Part shown: one piece after another, positions 9,860 through 18,418 of the stretch
Layout of the letters: every line of letters begins with the position of its first letter
How positions within the stretch are numbered: the stretch's first letter is position 1
Source: an uncultured Flavobacteriaceae bacterium
GTDB lineage: Bacteria > Bacteroidota > Bacteroidia > Flavobacteriales > Flavobacteriaceae
DNA length: 41,357 nucleotides
Assembly (NCBI GenBank): GCA_938029725.1
Contig: CALHGE010000021.1
Coordinates: 1 to 41,357 of the forward strand
Reading direction: 5' to 3'
The notes under the pieces: generated by a model
What the model was told of the DNA's origin: nothing
Database searches by the model: none
What the model saw: only the letters and a program-made list of their open reading frames with translations
Position numbers and translations under genes: made by a program

Positions 9860-10798
9860 ATGAAAATTATGCAGGTCACTAACACCATTTTAATGATTCG
9901 CCCCGTTAGCTTTCGTATGAATGAGCAGACGGCAGTAAATAATTATTTTCAAGAAGAACTTGAAGTATCGGCAAATGTGGTAAATACGAAAGCACAAGAA
10001 GAGTTCGATGCCTTTGTAATTATTCTAAGAGCTAAGGGTGTACATGTTATAGTTATTGATGACACCAAAGAGCCAGATACGCCCGATAGTATCTTTCCGA
10101 ACAATTGGGTTTCTTTTCACAAGAATGGCACGGTATGTCTGTATCCGATGTTTGCAGAAAATAGAAGAAACGAGCGTAGAGATGATATTCTGGATCGCTT
10201 GGAAAGTGAGGGTTTTCACATAGAAAATGTTATGGATTATACTTCTGCTGAGGGTGAAAACCTTTTTTTAGAAGGAACAGGAAGCTTGTTAATTGATCGT
10301 GTGAATAATATCGTTTATTGCGCTTTGTCTGCTCGTGCTGAGGAGGAGTTAATAATTGAGTTTTGTGAAGATTTCGATTGCCTGCCTGTAATTTTTACGG
10401 CTAATCAAACAGTAGAAGCTGAGCGGCTACCAATTTATCATACCAATGTAATGATGTGTTTAGCAGAAAACTTTGCGGTAATCTGCTTAGATACTATCGA
10501 TGATAAAAAGGAAAAGAAAAATGTGAAGCACCACTTAAAAGAAAGTGGTAAAGAAGTTATTACGATAACAGAGAATCAAATGCATCACTTCGCGGGTAAC
10601 ATGCTTCAAGTTTTAGGAGCTGATAACAAAAGGTATTTAGTGATGAGTTCTCAGGCGTATAAGAGCTTGAATACGTCTCAAATTACTGCAATAGAAAAGC
10701 ATTGTGAAATTTTACATAGCTCTCTCGAGACAATAGAAACTTGCGGAGGTGGAAGTGCTCGCTGTATGATGGCTGAGGTCTTTTTGCCTAAATTTTAA
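9860..10798 (+). CDS. ctlX: Citrulline hydrolase-type protein CtlX
   Basis: A 312-residue protein of the same superfamily, CtlX type. Motifs: ILMIRPVSFRMNEQTAVNN at the start, DSIFPNNWVSFHKNGTVCLY at about 76-95, LFLEGTGSL with Glu138, the catalytic His194 in IYHTNVMM, and Cys302 in GGGSARCMMAE. The Francisella CtlX is reported to hydrolyse citrulline to ornithine, CO2 and ammonia; the same reaction is inferred here. The ATG lies directly behind the upstream hydrolase; Met4 is an alternative start. Together the pair could feed ornithine from guanidino compounds as a nitrogen source. Confidence 0.86.
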   Translation: MKIMQVTNTILMIRPVSFRMNEQTAVNNYFQEELEVSANVVNTKAQEEFDAFVIILRAKGVHVIVIDDTKEPDTPDSIFPNNWVSFHKNGTVCLYPMFAENRRNERRDDILDRLESEGFHIENVMDYTSAEGENLFLEGTGSLLIDRVNNIVYCALSARAEEELIIEFCEDFDCLPVIFTANQTVEAERLPIYHTNVMMCLAENFAVICLDTIDDKKEKKNVKHHLKESGKEVITITENQMHHFAGNMLQVLGADNKRYLVMSSQAYKSLNTSQITAIEKHCEILHSSLETIETCGGGSARCMMAEVFLPKF

Positions 10799-10813
10799 GC
10801 CTAAGTCAGGCTT
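10797..10813. terminator. Short hairpin between convergent ctlX and marC-type genes
   Basis: AAGCCT (10797-10802) and AGGCTT (10808-10813) form a 6-bp stem with a 5-nt loop in the 17-nt gap between the two convergent stop codons, overlapping the ctlX stop. A-runs and T-runs flank it, so it may work in both directions, but the stem is short. Confidence 0.4.
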
Positions 10814-10815
10814 AT

Positions 10816-11418
10816 TTAGTTCAGAAAAAGTACTTTAATTCCGTCAATTAGCATTTGAACTGCCATCATAACCAATATCATGCCCATAAGTCGCTCTATG
10901 GCATGTAATCCGCGTTCGCGAAGTATTTTGAAGAGGAACGGGGCAGCCAATAGTATGATAGCTGAAAGCCCCCAGGCTAATAATACAGCAAAGAGCCAAT
11001 TTGACATTTGGCCTGTGCCATTTTGCGTTAAGAGCATCAACATGGCTAATACAGAAGGACCAGCAATCATAGGGATGGCTATTGGTACAATAAGTGGTTC
11101 GCCGCCAGGTTGCTTGCCCATAACGCCGTCTTTGCCTGGAAAAATCAACCGCAAGCCAATAATAAGAAGTATGATTCCGCCTGCAATAGTTACAGACTCT
11201 TGTTGTAAGTGCAGAAAATTCAATATGTTCTGGCCTCCAAAAAGGAAGCTTAGTAAAATACCTAGCGCAATTAATAATTCGCGGATAATAATAAACCGTT
11301 GTCGCTTAGCAGGTATTCCTTTTAGTACGGAAAGTAAAACAGGAATATTTCCTAAAGGATCCATTAGAAAGAAAAGTAATACAGCAGTTGACCAAATTGA
11401 AGTGCCTATTTCATTCAC
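10816..11418 (-). CDS. MarC-family integral membrane protein
   Basis: A 200-residue inner-membrane protein of the MarC/UPF0056 family with about six membrane segments. The signatures are FFLMDPLGNIPVLLSVL at about 16-32 and PLIVPIAIPMIAGPSVLAML at about 107-126, the two inverted half-repeats of the family. The E. coli members are called multiple antibiotic resistance proteins, but a resistance role has not held up and the transported substrate is unknown. It is transcribed towards ctlX. The family call is firm; the function is not known. Confidence 0.9.
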   Translation of the reverse strand: MNEIGTSIWSTAVLLFFLMDPLGNIPVLLSVLKGIPAKRQRFIIIRELLIALGILLSFLFGGQNILNFLHLQQESVTIAGGIILLIIGLRLIFPGKDGVMGKQPGGEPLIVPIAIPMIAGPSVLAMLMLLTQNGTGQMSNWLFAVLLAWGLSAIILLAAPFLFKILRERGLHAIERLMGMILVMMAVQMLIDGIKVLFLN

Positions 11419-11615
11419 GTTTAAATTCTTTTATTTTTAAAATTAGATAAATCAATCCACCCAACAAGAAAGAATCGACCAAATAGGTAGCTGTCAATTG
11501 AAATAATTCTAATTAGGCGAAGAAAGTAACATTATGTAGACGGTGTAACGGATTAATGCAGCATGCGTATGCTTCGAATAGTACTAAAGTTCTATTATCC
11601 TTGCAGAAAACCAGA

Positions 11616-12563
11616 TTAGCTATTTATCATTTGAACCAATTTCAGTCTACTATTGATTCCAATTTTAGAGTAGATTCTATGCGTGTGATCTTTAACGGTC
11701 TGCAAACCAATAAATAGCTCGTCTGCGATTTGTTGATTGGTTTTACCTTGACATATCTTTTCAATGATTTCCTTTTCGCGCTTGGTAATCTTGTATTTGC
11801 TAAACAGCACAGATTTTTTTTCTTCACTAGGTTGCGCTGCACTTACAGGGGTGAAAATTAGATCTGACTTAAGTCTCAGGTAAAAAAGAGGAACGAAATT
11901 GGATAAAAAATAAAATACAAGTAAAGGAGCTAAAAGGAACAAATTCGCCTCATGTAATGAAAGAACGAGTACTCTAATAAACAGTCCTAATAGCATTAAT
12001 AGAACAAATTGTTGAATAGTGTTTTTGTAGGTGTTTTTATACTTTTTGGATTCAAACAAAACGACCGCAGCGAATAGGCTCATATAAATGAATTCGACTA
12101 GTATTAGTATGCCAACTTCTGTATAGGCTAGATGTTCTTTGAAAAGCCAATGGTCTTCTTTTAAAATAATGAAAAGCCCCAAAACCAATATTGAAATTAG
12201 AGTTAAGATTAAAATGTGAATGTGGATGAGGTTTCTTTTTGGATTAATTTGAACTAAAGCATATGCCATTTTAGTGAGCATAATCCACGAAATAATAAGA
12301 AACGGTACGCCAAGAACGGGTAAGAAATTAGCAACTGTTTTTATGGTTTCTATATCGGTTTCTGTTGCAGCGAGTAATGAGTTCATGAGAATTTGAGACC
12401 AAATTCCATAAAAACCAAATCCAAAAAAAGTAATGAGATAGTAAAAATACGTTTTGTGGAATGTTGTATCGTAGGTTGTTATGAATTGATACGCAATCCA
12501 ACAACCCGCTATGGCTATTGCGAAACAAAAAATAAATACGATAATAAAGACTATGCTTAACAA
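11616..12563 (-). CDS. Membrane-anchored LuxR-type transcriptional regulator (7TM-HTH)
   Basis: A 315-residue protein with about seven hydrophobic segments in residues 1-235 and a LuxR/GerE helix-turn-helix at about 255-314 (ITKREKEIIEKICQGKTNQQ, then QTVKDHTHRIYSKIG). The architecture implies a DNA-binding domain held at the inner membrane and controlled by a membrane sensor; no receiver or kinase domain is present. The ligand is unknown. It is divergent from the membrane-protein gene at 12710, and the shared upstream region holds a perfect 44-bp palindrome that could be its operator. Auto-control and control of the neighbour are inference. Confidence 0.82.
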   Translation of the reverse strand: MLSIVFIIVFIFCFAIAIAGCWIAYQFITTYDTTFHKTYFYYLITFFGFGFYGIWSQILMNSLLAATETDIETIKTVANFLPVLGVPFLIISWIMLTKMAYALVQINPKRNLIHIHILILTLISILVLGLFIILKEDHWLFKEHLAYTEVGILILVEFIYMSLFAAVVLFESKKYKNTYKNTIQQFVLLMLLGLFIRVLVLSLHEANLFLLAPLLVFYFLSNFVPLFYLRLKSDLIFTPVSAAQPSEEKKSVLFSKYKITKREKEIIEKICQGKTNQQIADELFIGLQTVKDHTHRIYSKIGINSRLKLVQMINS

Positions 12564-12611
12564 TTAGAGATGATTTATAAGTTAAAAGTAGATAAATACC
12601 TTTAATACTAG

Positions 12612-12655
12612 TTCCAACTTTAGTAGTGATTTTAAAATCACTACTAAAGTTGGAA
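12612..12655. repeat. Perfect 44-bp palindrome in a divergent intergenic region
   Basis: Two 22-nt arms (12612-12633 and 12634-12655) are exact reverse complements with no spacer; the centre is TTTT/AAAA, and the arms begin with TTCCAACTTTAGTAG. It lies between the starts of the 7TM-LuxR gene (-) and the membrane-protein gene (+). The right arm contains the only TTG near the -33 position of the + promoter. There is no T-run fit for a terminator on either strand. A smaller palindrome, GTTTTATTAAAAC (12658-12670), follows at once. It may be an operator or an RNA hairpin in the leader. Confidence 0.85.
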
Positions 12656-12676
12656 GTGTTTTATTAAAACGTCGGC

Positions 12677-12684
12677 TATTTTTA
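12677..12684 (+). promoter_or_regulatory. Possible -7 box of the 12710 gene
   Basis: TATTTTTA matches TAnnTTTG except for the last base and lies 26 nt before the ATG. The nearest TTG (12650-12652) is 24 nt upstream, inside the right arm of the 44-bp palindrome. Confidence 0.4.
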
Positions 12685-12709
12685 CACAAATAATAAAATC
12701 GATACCATT

Positions 12710-13393
12710 ATGGAACTTATAAACAACGATCTAAAGCCTCATGCAAGCATTTCAGGTAGTTATGGCTATGGATGGCAGCAGATGAAGAAACACTTTCTTT
12801 ATTTTTTTTTAATACTACTTATTGTTGGCATTGCGGAATCTCCGACCTCTATTGCTCAAGAATCTGAAATAGATCAATCGGTATTTACGGTATTGGCGCA
12901 GCTATTTTCGGCAGGATATGCTTTGTTGCTTTTACCGGTGATTATCTATGGTGCAGATCTTTTGTATTTGAGAGGTATTAGAAATGAGGAAATTGATTTT
13001 TCAGAGCTTTTCGTGGGCTTCAAGGAAAAGTATGTTCACATAGTACTAGCAAATTTGCTAAAAGTTGCCATTATAGGCATGGGTTTTGTTTTTCTAATCG
13101 TGCCTGGTATTATTTTATTGTGCAGATTGGTGTTTGTCTCTCTTTTGGTAATGGATAAAGGTTTGGACCCCATAGCAGCAGTTGAAAAAAGTTGGCAAAT
13201 GACGAGAGGCCATGGGTGGAGAATTTTTGGAATGGGGCTGCTCGCTATTCCGGTTTTTATAGCAGGGTTGCTATGTTTTATTGTAGGAGCTTTTGTTTCG
13301 TTTATGTGGATATCCGCAGCATTTACATCGCTATACCACGCAATCGATTTGGATGATCAAAAAAATATGATTGAAAATTATCAACAGAACTAA
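12710..13393 (+). CDS. Multi-pass membrane protein of unknown function
   Basis: A 227-residue protein with about five to six hydrophobic segments (about 27-45, 60-85, 112-140, 172-195 and 195-215). The motif FLIVPGIILLCRLVFVSLLV followed by GLDPIAAVEKSWQMTRGHGW resembles the glycerophosphodiester phosphodiesterase membrane domain/DUF975-like group of integral membrane proteins: a Pro-Gly kink, then a cytoplasmic A-x-x-x-S-W-x-x-T-x-G stretch. No catalytic domain is attached. It is divergent from the 7TM-LuxR gene and is likely its target. Function unknown. Confidence 0.75.
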   Translation: MELINNDLKPHASISGSYGYGWQQMKKHFLYFFLILLIVGIAESPTSIAQESEIDQSVFTVLAQLFSAGYALLLLPVIIYGADLLYLRGIRNEEIDFSELFVGFKEKYVHIVLANLLKVAIIGMGFVFLIVPGIILLCRLVFVSLLVMDKGLDPIAAVEKSWQMTRGHGWRIFGMGLLAIPVFIAGLLCFIVGAFVSFMWISAAFTSLYHAIDLDDQKNMIENYQQN

Positions 13394-13495
13394 ATCTTGA
13401 AACAGTTGAGGGCCATTGGCTAGTAATTTAGTGTGGTATCAGAACCCTGTGCATGGTGGTTATTCTTTTGTTTTTTATTTGGATAATAGGGTGGT

Positions 13496-14926
13496 CTAAG
13501 ATGTTCCTTTTGCAATGTTTCGAATCATTCCTCCAAAGATAAAATAATGTAGCGGTACGATGCTATACCAGTACAAGCGTCCTCGCAAACCACGAGGTCG
13601 AAATGTTGCTGTTTGATGTAAGACATTATTCTCGTCAATCTTAAATTCAAGCCAAGCTTCGCCTGGTAGTTTCATTTCTGCGAATAGTAAAAGACGTTTT
13701 CCTTTTTTATCAGCTAAGAGTACCCGCCAAAAGTCGAGGGCGTCGCCGGGGTAAAGTTTATCAGGGTGTGTACGCCCACGCCTTAATCCAACGCCGCCAG
13801 AAAGCTTATCTAAAAACCCGCGAATCTTCCATAACCAATTTCCATAATACCAGCCTTTTTCACCACCGATGCTCCATATGTTTTCAAGCACGGCCTCTTC
13901 ATTTGTAATACTACGTTTCTGTTCATCTTTTAAAACTCCGAATTTCGGTACCTGAATATACTTTTCTAAGTCTTGTTGAAAACGGCCGCTTATCATGCTA
14001 TCTTTCCAACTACTAATCACTAAGTTTTGTTCGATTTTTTTAAAGGCCATGTCTATCGCTTCCGCATAGGTGTGTGGCTTTATGTGAAGTAATTTCTCTA
14101 GACGGTTATCGTTTGCAATAACTTCAATTTTCATGCTGTCAACCAAATTGAGTGCCAATTTGTAGGAGGTTGAGGTAACAAAATATAACCAATACGAAGA
14201 TATTTTTGGGGTCATAATTGGAACAGTGACAATCCAGTTTTTAAATCCTCTTGCTTTGGCATATTGTTGCAACATCTTCTTATAGGTGAGTACGTTTGGC
14301 CCTGCGATATCATAAGATTCGTTATAGGTTTGTTTATGACCCAGTACACCTACTAAAAAACTCATTACATCACGAATGGCAATAGGCTGTGTTTTAGTTA
14401 GAACCCACTTTGGGGTAATCATAAAAGGGAGTTTTTCACTTAAATCACGTATAATTTCAAAAGAGGAACTACCTGACCCGACTATAATTCCAGCTTTCAA
14501 AACGGTAAGTTTAAAATGACCTTCCGAAAGTATTTCTTCTACATTTTTTCGAGACCATAAATGCTTGGATAGATTTTGATCATTCACAATTCCACTTAAA
14601 TAAATAACCTGCTTGACTTTGGTGTAGTTGAGGTAGATATTAAAATTTCTAGCGGTCAGAGCCTCCATCTCATCAAAGTCTTTGTTGGAGCTACTCATAG
14701 AATGAATAAGAAAATAGGCGGCTTCGATATCATTTGGAATTTTCCCTGCTACGACCTCCTCTAAAAAATCAATTTCTATGATTTCAATCTTCGCACGCGT
14801 TTCACTATCAACAGACAAACGTTCTGCATCACGAACGGTGCAAACAATTTCATGACCAAGTTTTAGTAACATTGGAAGTAGTCGCATTCCGATGTAACCA
14901 TTGGCACCAGTTAGGAGTATTTTCAT
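13496..14926 (-). CDS. SDR-family NAD(P)-binding protein with C-terminal DUF2867
   Basis: A 476-residue protein. The N-terminal 300 residues are an atypical short-chain dehydrogenase fold with the dinucleotide motif GANGYIGMRL (Gly7, Gly10, Gly13). The C-terminal part (about 335-475, with GDALDFWRVL and ATFRPRGLRGRLYWYSIVPL) fits DUF2867, a lipid-binding-like fold often fused to such SDRs. The classical YxxxK is not evident, so redox activity is uncertain. The upstream gene overlaps its start by 4 nt (ATGA), so the two are translationally coupled. Fusions of this type are common in flavobacteria; the substrate is unknown. Confidence 0.82.
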   Translation of the reverse strand: MKILLTGANGYIGMRLLPMLLKLGHEIVCTVRDAERLSVDSETRAKIEIIEIDFLEEVVAGKIPNDIEAAYFLIHSMSSSNKDFDEMEALTARNFNIYLNYTKVKQVIYLSGIVNDQNLSKHLWSRKNVEEILSEGHFKLTVLKAGIIVGSGSSSFEIIRDLSEKLPFMITPKWVLTKTQPIAIRDVMSFLVGVLGHKQTYNESYDIAGPNVLTYKKMLQQYAKARGFKNWIVTVPIMTPKISSYWLYFVTSTSYKLALNLVDSMKIEVIANDNRLEKLLHIKPHTYAEAIDMAFKKIEQNLVISSWKDSMISGRFQQDLEKYIQVPKFGVLKDEQKRSITNEEAVLENIWSIGGEKGWYYGNWLWKIRGFLDKLSGGVGLRRGRTHPDKLYPGDALDFWRVLLADKKGKRLLLFAEMKLPGEAWLEFKIDENNVLHQTATFRPRGLRGRLYWYSIVPLHYFIFGGMIRNIAKGTS

Positions 14927-15348
14927 AAGTCTTCTATAGCTGTTGGAGCATTATCGGCCTTGTAATCTAGCATTTTCCGAAAGTATTTTTGAATGGCCTT
15001 TGTGTCTGATTTTACTTTGATGAAATAACTATCTCTGTAGATGGAATAGATCGCGAAATCACCTTTGTAAACGGTCAATTTATAATACGGAATTACCAAA
15101 GCAAAAGTTTCTAATAGCGAACGAAACCGAACTATAATTCCTTTGGGTCGCATTTCAATATTACAAGAATCGGTATTGTTATCAAGAATTAGTAAGTTTC
15201 GAATTTCAACACTGGTTTCTTTGATGAAAAGTTTTGGAGAACCAATGCCATTCATCGCCCAGCGTTCTTTTAGCTTAAAGGGTTTTCCAACTGCTTCATC
15301 CACTTTACGGGTAACTTCTTTGTTGGTATAGGATACATTTACTAGCAT
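14923..15348 (-). CDS. Conserved hypothetical protein coupled to the SDR/DUF2867 gene
   Basis: A 141-residue soluble protein with no signal peptide and no membrane segment. It is mixed alpha/beta by eye: alternating hydrophobic stretches (RNLLILDNN, GIIVRFRSL, FALVIPYYKLTVYKGDFAIY) suggest a small beta-rich fold that ends in a charged helix. No family is recognised. Its stop overlaps the start of the following SDR gene by 4 nt, which supports it as a real gene working with that protein. Confidence 0.7.
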   Translation of the reverse strand: MLVNVSYTNKEVTRKVDEAVGKPFKLKERWAMNGIGSPKLFIKETSVEIRNLLILDNNTDSCNIEMRPKGIIVRFRSLLETFALVIPYYKLTVYKGDFAIYSIYRDSYFIKVKSDTKAIQKYFRKMLDYKADNAPTAIEDL

Positions 15349-15626
15349 AACTACATATTTTCTTCTGATTTCATCAAATTTTCATGCTCATTGCTGCTTG
15401 AATTAATTGTGGGAAATACCCAAATTTCCAAGTTTGGTCAAATACTACAACAATTAAATTCGCTAAACACCCTTGTCTTCTTTTCAGGTATAATTAGTGA
15501 ATACATCTTGCCTTGAAATAAGCAAGACTTCTTTTTATCATGTGTCGTATGCTCGCACATTAAAATAGCGTACTAATTTTTAAAGTCTTCTCATGGTTTC
15601 ATTCTGGCAACCAATGCTCTGAAGGC

Positions 15627-15833
15627 TTAGGTTGTTTTACTGAAATTTAAGTCAGGCATATTAGCAAGCGCTGGAACGGCTTTTTGAAGATGTTCCATAA
15701 ACAATTCTTTTTTTTCTAAAGTTAACGAATACTTCGTTCTGTTTTAACAATCAATTTAATTATTTCTTCGCTACTCTTGTGAAACTCCTGCGCTCGTTGT
15801 GCTTAAATTCAGTATTGGTGAGATACGGGTCAT
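15627..15833 (-). pseudogene. Decayed reading frame of unknown family
   Basis: On the minus strand, protein-like stretches continue across three frames. They read MTRISPILNLSTTSAG, then EFHKSSEEIIKLIVKTER, then KYSLTLEKKELFMEHLQKAV continuing through PALANMPDLNF to a stop at 15627. Joining them needs two small frame changes, near 15790 and 15715. The last stretch looks like an amphipathic protein terminus, not random translation. The family is not recognised. It may instead be chance coding likeness. Confidence 0.3.
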
Positions 15834-15838
15834 ATGTG

Positions 15839-15869
15839 CTGATAAAAGCCCAAAAATTGATTAGTTTTG
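15839..15869 (+). promoter_or_regulatory. Promoter of argS
   Basis: TAGTTTTG (15862-15869) is an exact match to TAnnTTTG; CTG (15839-15841) stands 20 nt upstream in place of TTG. The inferred start of transcription is about 15-20 nt before the argS ATG. Confidence 0.5.
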
Positions 15870-15891
15870 CAGCTTTATAAACCCATTTTTC

Positions 15892-17679
15892 ATGAGTATT
15901 CAAACTGTCTTAGAAGCTAAAGTTAAAGAAGCTATTCTTTCCATATTTGGTGCGGAATTAACATCTGTAGAGTTTCAGCCTACCCGAAAAGATTTTGAGG
16001 GTGATGTCACGGTAGTAGTTTTTCCGATGTTGCGCGTTGTGAAGGGAAACCCAGTTCAGATAGGGGAGCAGTTAGGTGCTTTTTTGAAAGATGCTGTAGA
16101 TGAGGTTTCTGATTTCAATGTAGTCAAGGGGTTCTTAAATCTTGTACTCAGGGATGCATTTTATGTTGGTTTTTTTAATGGGATAAAAGAAGCATCTAAT
16201 TACGGGTTTGTAGAAGAGCGTACTGCGGATGCTGTAATGGTAGAATATTCATCGCCTAATACGAACAAGCCTTTGCACTTGGGGCATATTCGAAATAACC
16301 TCTTAGGATATTCAGTTGCTGAAATCTTAAAGGCTTCTGGAAAGAAAGTATACAAAACCCAAATCATAAATGACAGAGGTATCCATATTTGTAAAAGTAT
16401 GGTAGCTTGGCAGCGCTTTGGAAATGATAAAACACCTGAAAATACAGGCTTGAAAGGTGATAAGTTAGTGGGTAATTATTATGTAGCTTTTGATAAGGCC
16501 TACAAAGTTGAAATTGCGAAATTGGTGGCTGATGGCGTTGATGAGAAAATAGCTGCTAAAGAAGCTCCGATTTTGAAGGAAGCGCAAGAAATGCTTATCA
16601 AATGGGAAGCTGGTGATGCAGAGGTAACATCGCTTTGGAAAAGAATGAACGCTTGGGTTTACGAGGGATTTGCCATTACCTATAAAAATATGGGAGTTAA
16701 TTTCGATAAACTCTATTACGAAAGTGATACTTATTTGCTAGGAAAAGATGTCGTTGCAGACGGGCTTAGAAAAGGTGTTTTCTTTAAAAAAGAGGATGGA
16801 AGTGTTTGGATAGATTTAACTGACGAGGGCTTAGATGAGAAAATTGTACTTCGTTCTGATGGTACCGCTGTTTATATGACACAAGATATTGGTACGGCTA
16901 TTCAGCGTGTTAACGATTATCCTGATATCAAGGGGATGGTCTATACCGTAGGTAATGAGCAAGATTACCACTTTAAGGTCTTGTTCTTAATTCTTAAGAA
17001 ATTAGGGTTTTCATGGGCAGAACATTTGCATCACTTGAGTTATGGCATGGTAGATCTTCCTAGCGGAAAGATGAAGAGTCGTGAAGGTACTGTTGTAGAT
17101 GCTGATGATTTGATGAATGATATGACCACTACTGCCCGAGAATTATCTGAAGAGTTGGGTAAGTTGGAGGAGTATTCTCATGAGGAGAAACAAGAACTTT
17201 ACAAAATGGTTGGGATGGGCGCTTTGAAATATTATATTTTAAAAGTAGACCCTAAAAAAAGAATTCTTTTTAACCCAGAAGAATCGGTAGATTTTCAAGG
17301 AAATACTGGTCCTTTTATTCAATATACCTATGCTCGTATTCAATCGATTTTACGAAAGGCAAATAACGCGGGAGTTGTCTTGTCTCGCACGATCGAAACC
17401 TCGTTTAAATTGCACGAAAAGGAAAAAGAACTCATCAAGCAATTGCAACTTTTTCCAGAAACTATTCAATTAGCTGCTACTAACTTTAGTCCTGCGCTAT
17501 TAGCAAATTATGTATATGATTTGGTAAAAGAATTTAATTCCTTCTACCAGCAGGTTTCGATTTTAGGGGAAACAGATGAACAGAAAAAAGCACTTCGTGT
17601 TCAGCTTTCGCAAAAAGTTAGCGAGGTAATCGAATCAGGGTTTAAACTACTAGGTATAAACGTTCCTGAGCGCATGTGA
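15892..17679 (+). CDS. argS: Arginyl-tRNA synthetase
   Basis: A 595-residue class I aminoacyl-tRNA synthetase that charges tRNA-Arg. Domains in order: the N-terminal Add-1 tRNA-binding domain (about 1-105), the catalytic Rossmann core with EYSSPNTNKPLHLGHIRNN at about 118-136 holding the HIGH motif (HLGH), the second signature in KMKSREGTVV (the KMSKS equivalent, near residue 395), and the all-helical DALR anticodon-binding domain from about residue 475. Length and motifs are typical. It is transcribed alone from a Bacteroidetes-type promoter. Confidence 0.97.
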   Translation: MSIQTVLEAKVKEAILSIFGAELTSVEFQPTRKDFEGDVTVVVFPMLRVVKGNPVQIGEQLGAFLKDAVDEVSDFNVVKGFLNLVLRDAFYVGFFNGIKEASNYGFVEERTADAVMVEYSSPNTNKPLHLGHIRNNLLGYSVAEILKASGKKVYKTQIINDRGIHICKSMVAWQRFGNDKTPENTGLKGDKLVGNYYVAFDKAYKVEIAKLVADGVDEKIAAKEAPILKEAQEMLIKWEAGDAEVTSLWKRMNAWVYEGFAITYKNMGVNFDKLYYESDTYLLGKDVVADGLRKGVFFKKEDGSVWIDLTDEGLDEKIVLRSDGTAVYMTQDIGTAIQRVNDYPDIKGMVYTVGNEQDYHFKVLFLILKKLGFSWAEHLHHLSYGMVDLPSGKMKSREGTVVDADDLMNDMTTTARELSEELGKLEEYSHEEKQELYKMVGMGALKYYILKVDPKKRILFNPEESVDFQGNTGPFIQYTYARIQSILRKANNAGVVLSRTIETSFKLHEKEKELIKQLQLFPETIQLAATNFSPALLANYVYDLVKEFNSFYQQVSILGETDEQKKALRVQLSQKVSEVIESGFKLLGINVPERM

Positions 17680-18232
17680 TCTAATCTTAGACGGCTCATA
17701 GTTTTTCTAAGGTTCTGTGTCTATGCCGTTATGTCATTTTTTGGAATAAAAACGGCCTCGATGTAAATTGTCGCGCAGACATTGTATGCGATTGATTTAT
17801 GGCTATTCAGTCCTTTTTTAAAACGAAAACCCCGGTCTCTAGAAGAAGAGAAATCTATCTAAGATGGCTTTTCTATTTTCAAAGAACTAATACTATAGCC
17901 TAAGACGAAATATAGTCACCATATCATTCGGTTTGGTGATGCGTAAAATTAGTTCTAAGTAGCTATGTATAGCTGTAAACCAAAGTACTGCAATAGGTAT
18001 TAAAGAGGATAAGATTGCTTCACTATCGCCTTATACCTGTCTTTAAAAAGAGTTGCTATTGTTCAAGATAAAATCGCAGAAAAGAGGCAGGGGAATACAC
18101 TTTCAATTTTAAAACGATGATTCTTTCTACTTAAAAGCTATGGGAAGAATTTGATGTTTTAGTCGATCAGTGAAATCTCAGAAGTCATGAGTTCGGATAT
18201 GGATTCAGTTATGAGATGAAAATAACTAGATG

Positions 18233-18256
18233 ATATAATTGTTTAATCAATTATAT
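18233..18256. repeat. AT-rich inverted repeat
   Basis: ATATAATTG (18233-18241) and CAATTATAT (18248-18256) form a perfect 9-bp stem with a 6-nt loop. It lies about 100 nt beyond the proteorhodopsin terminator, in the gene-less region. No T-run follows. Confidence 0.6.
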
Positions 18257-18349
18257 AAAATGATAAACATATAATTTAATTCAAAGGACGTCTTTAGAGT
18301 GGCATTCGAAAAGTATAATTCAAATCTTATTTCAAAAGAATTATGAGCC

Positions 18350-18376
18350 AAAAAAAAGACCGACGAAGCGGTCTTT
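18350..18376 (-). terminator. Rho-independent terminator of the proteorhodopsin gene
   Basis: Read on the minus strand, AAAGACCG and CGGTCTTT (18369-18376 and 18355-18362) pair around a 6-nt loop, followed by a run of T. It lies 43 nt after the opsin stop codon. Confidence 0.92.
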
Positions 18377-18418
18377 CCCATAGCAACTTTACATAATAAA
18401 CCAACTAAACAATAGTTG

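Larger units (their letters stand above)
15349..15891. other. 543-nt region without an intact gene
   Basis: No complete gene, tRNA or strong terminator was seen. It holds the decayed reading frame at 15627-15833 and the argS promoter at its right end. The rest is AT-rich without a repeat that I could recognise. Confidence 0.6.
17680..18418. other. 739-nt region without a gene
   Basis: No open frame with protein character was found on either strand. A bulged hairpin right after argS (ACGGC...ATAG with CTATGCCGT, about 17690-17730, then six T) may be its terminator but has a long loop. Further features are the AT hairpin at 18233-18256 and the proteorhodopsin terminator at 18350-18376. Short coding-like stretches in the middle suggest a decayed gene, but none could be named. 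Confidence 0.6.

Noticed and set aside
10880..11440. 186-codon open frame on the + strand
   Set aside because: It lies wholly antisense to the MarC-family gene, whose frame has clear family motifs; the antisense translation has no recognisable character.
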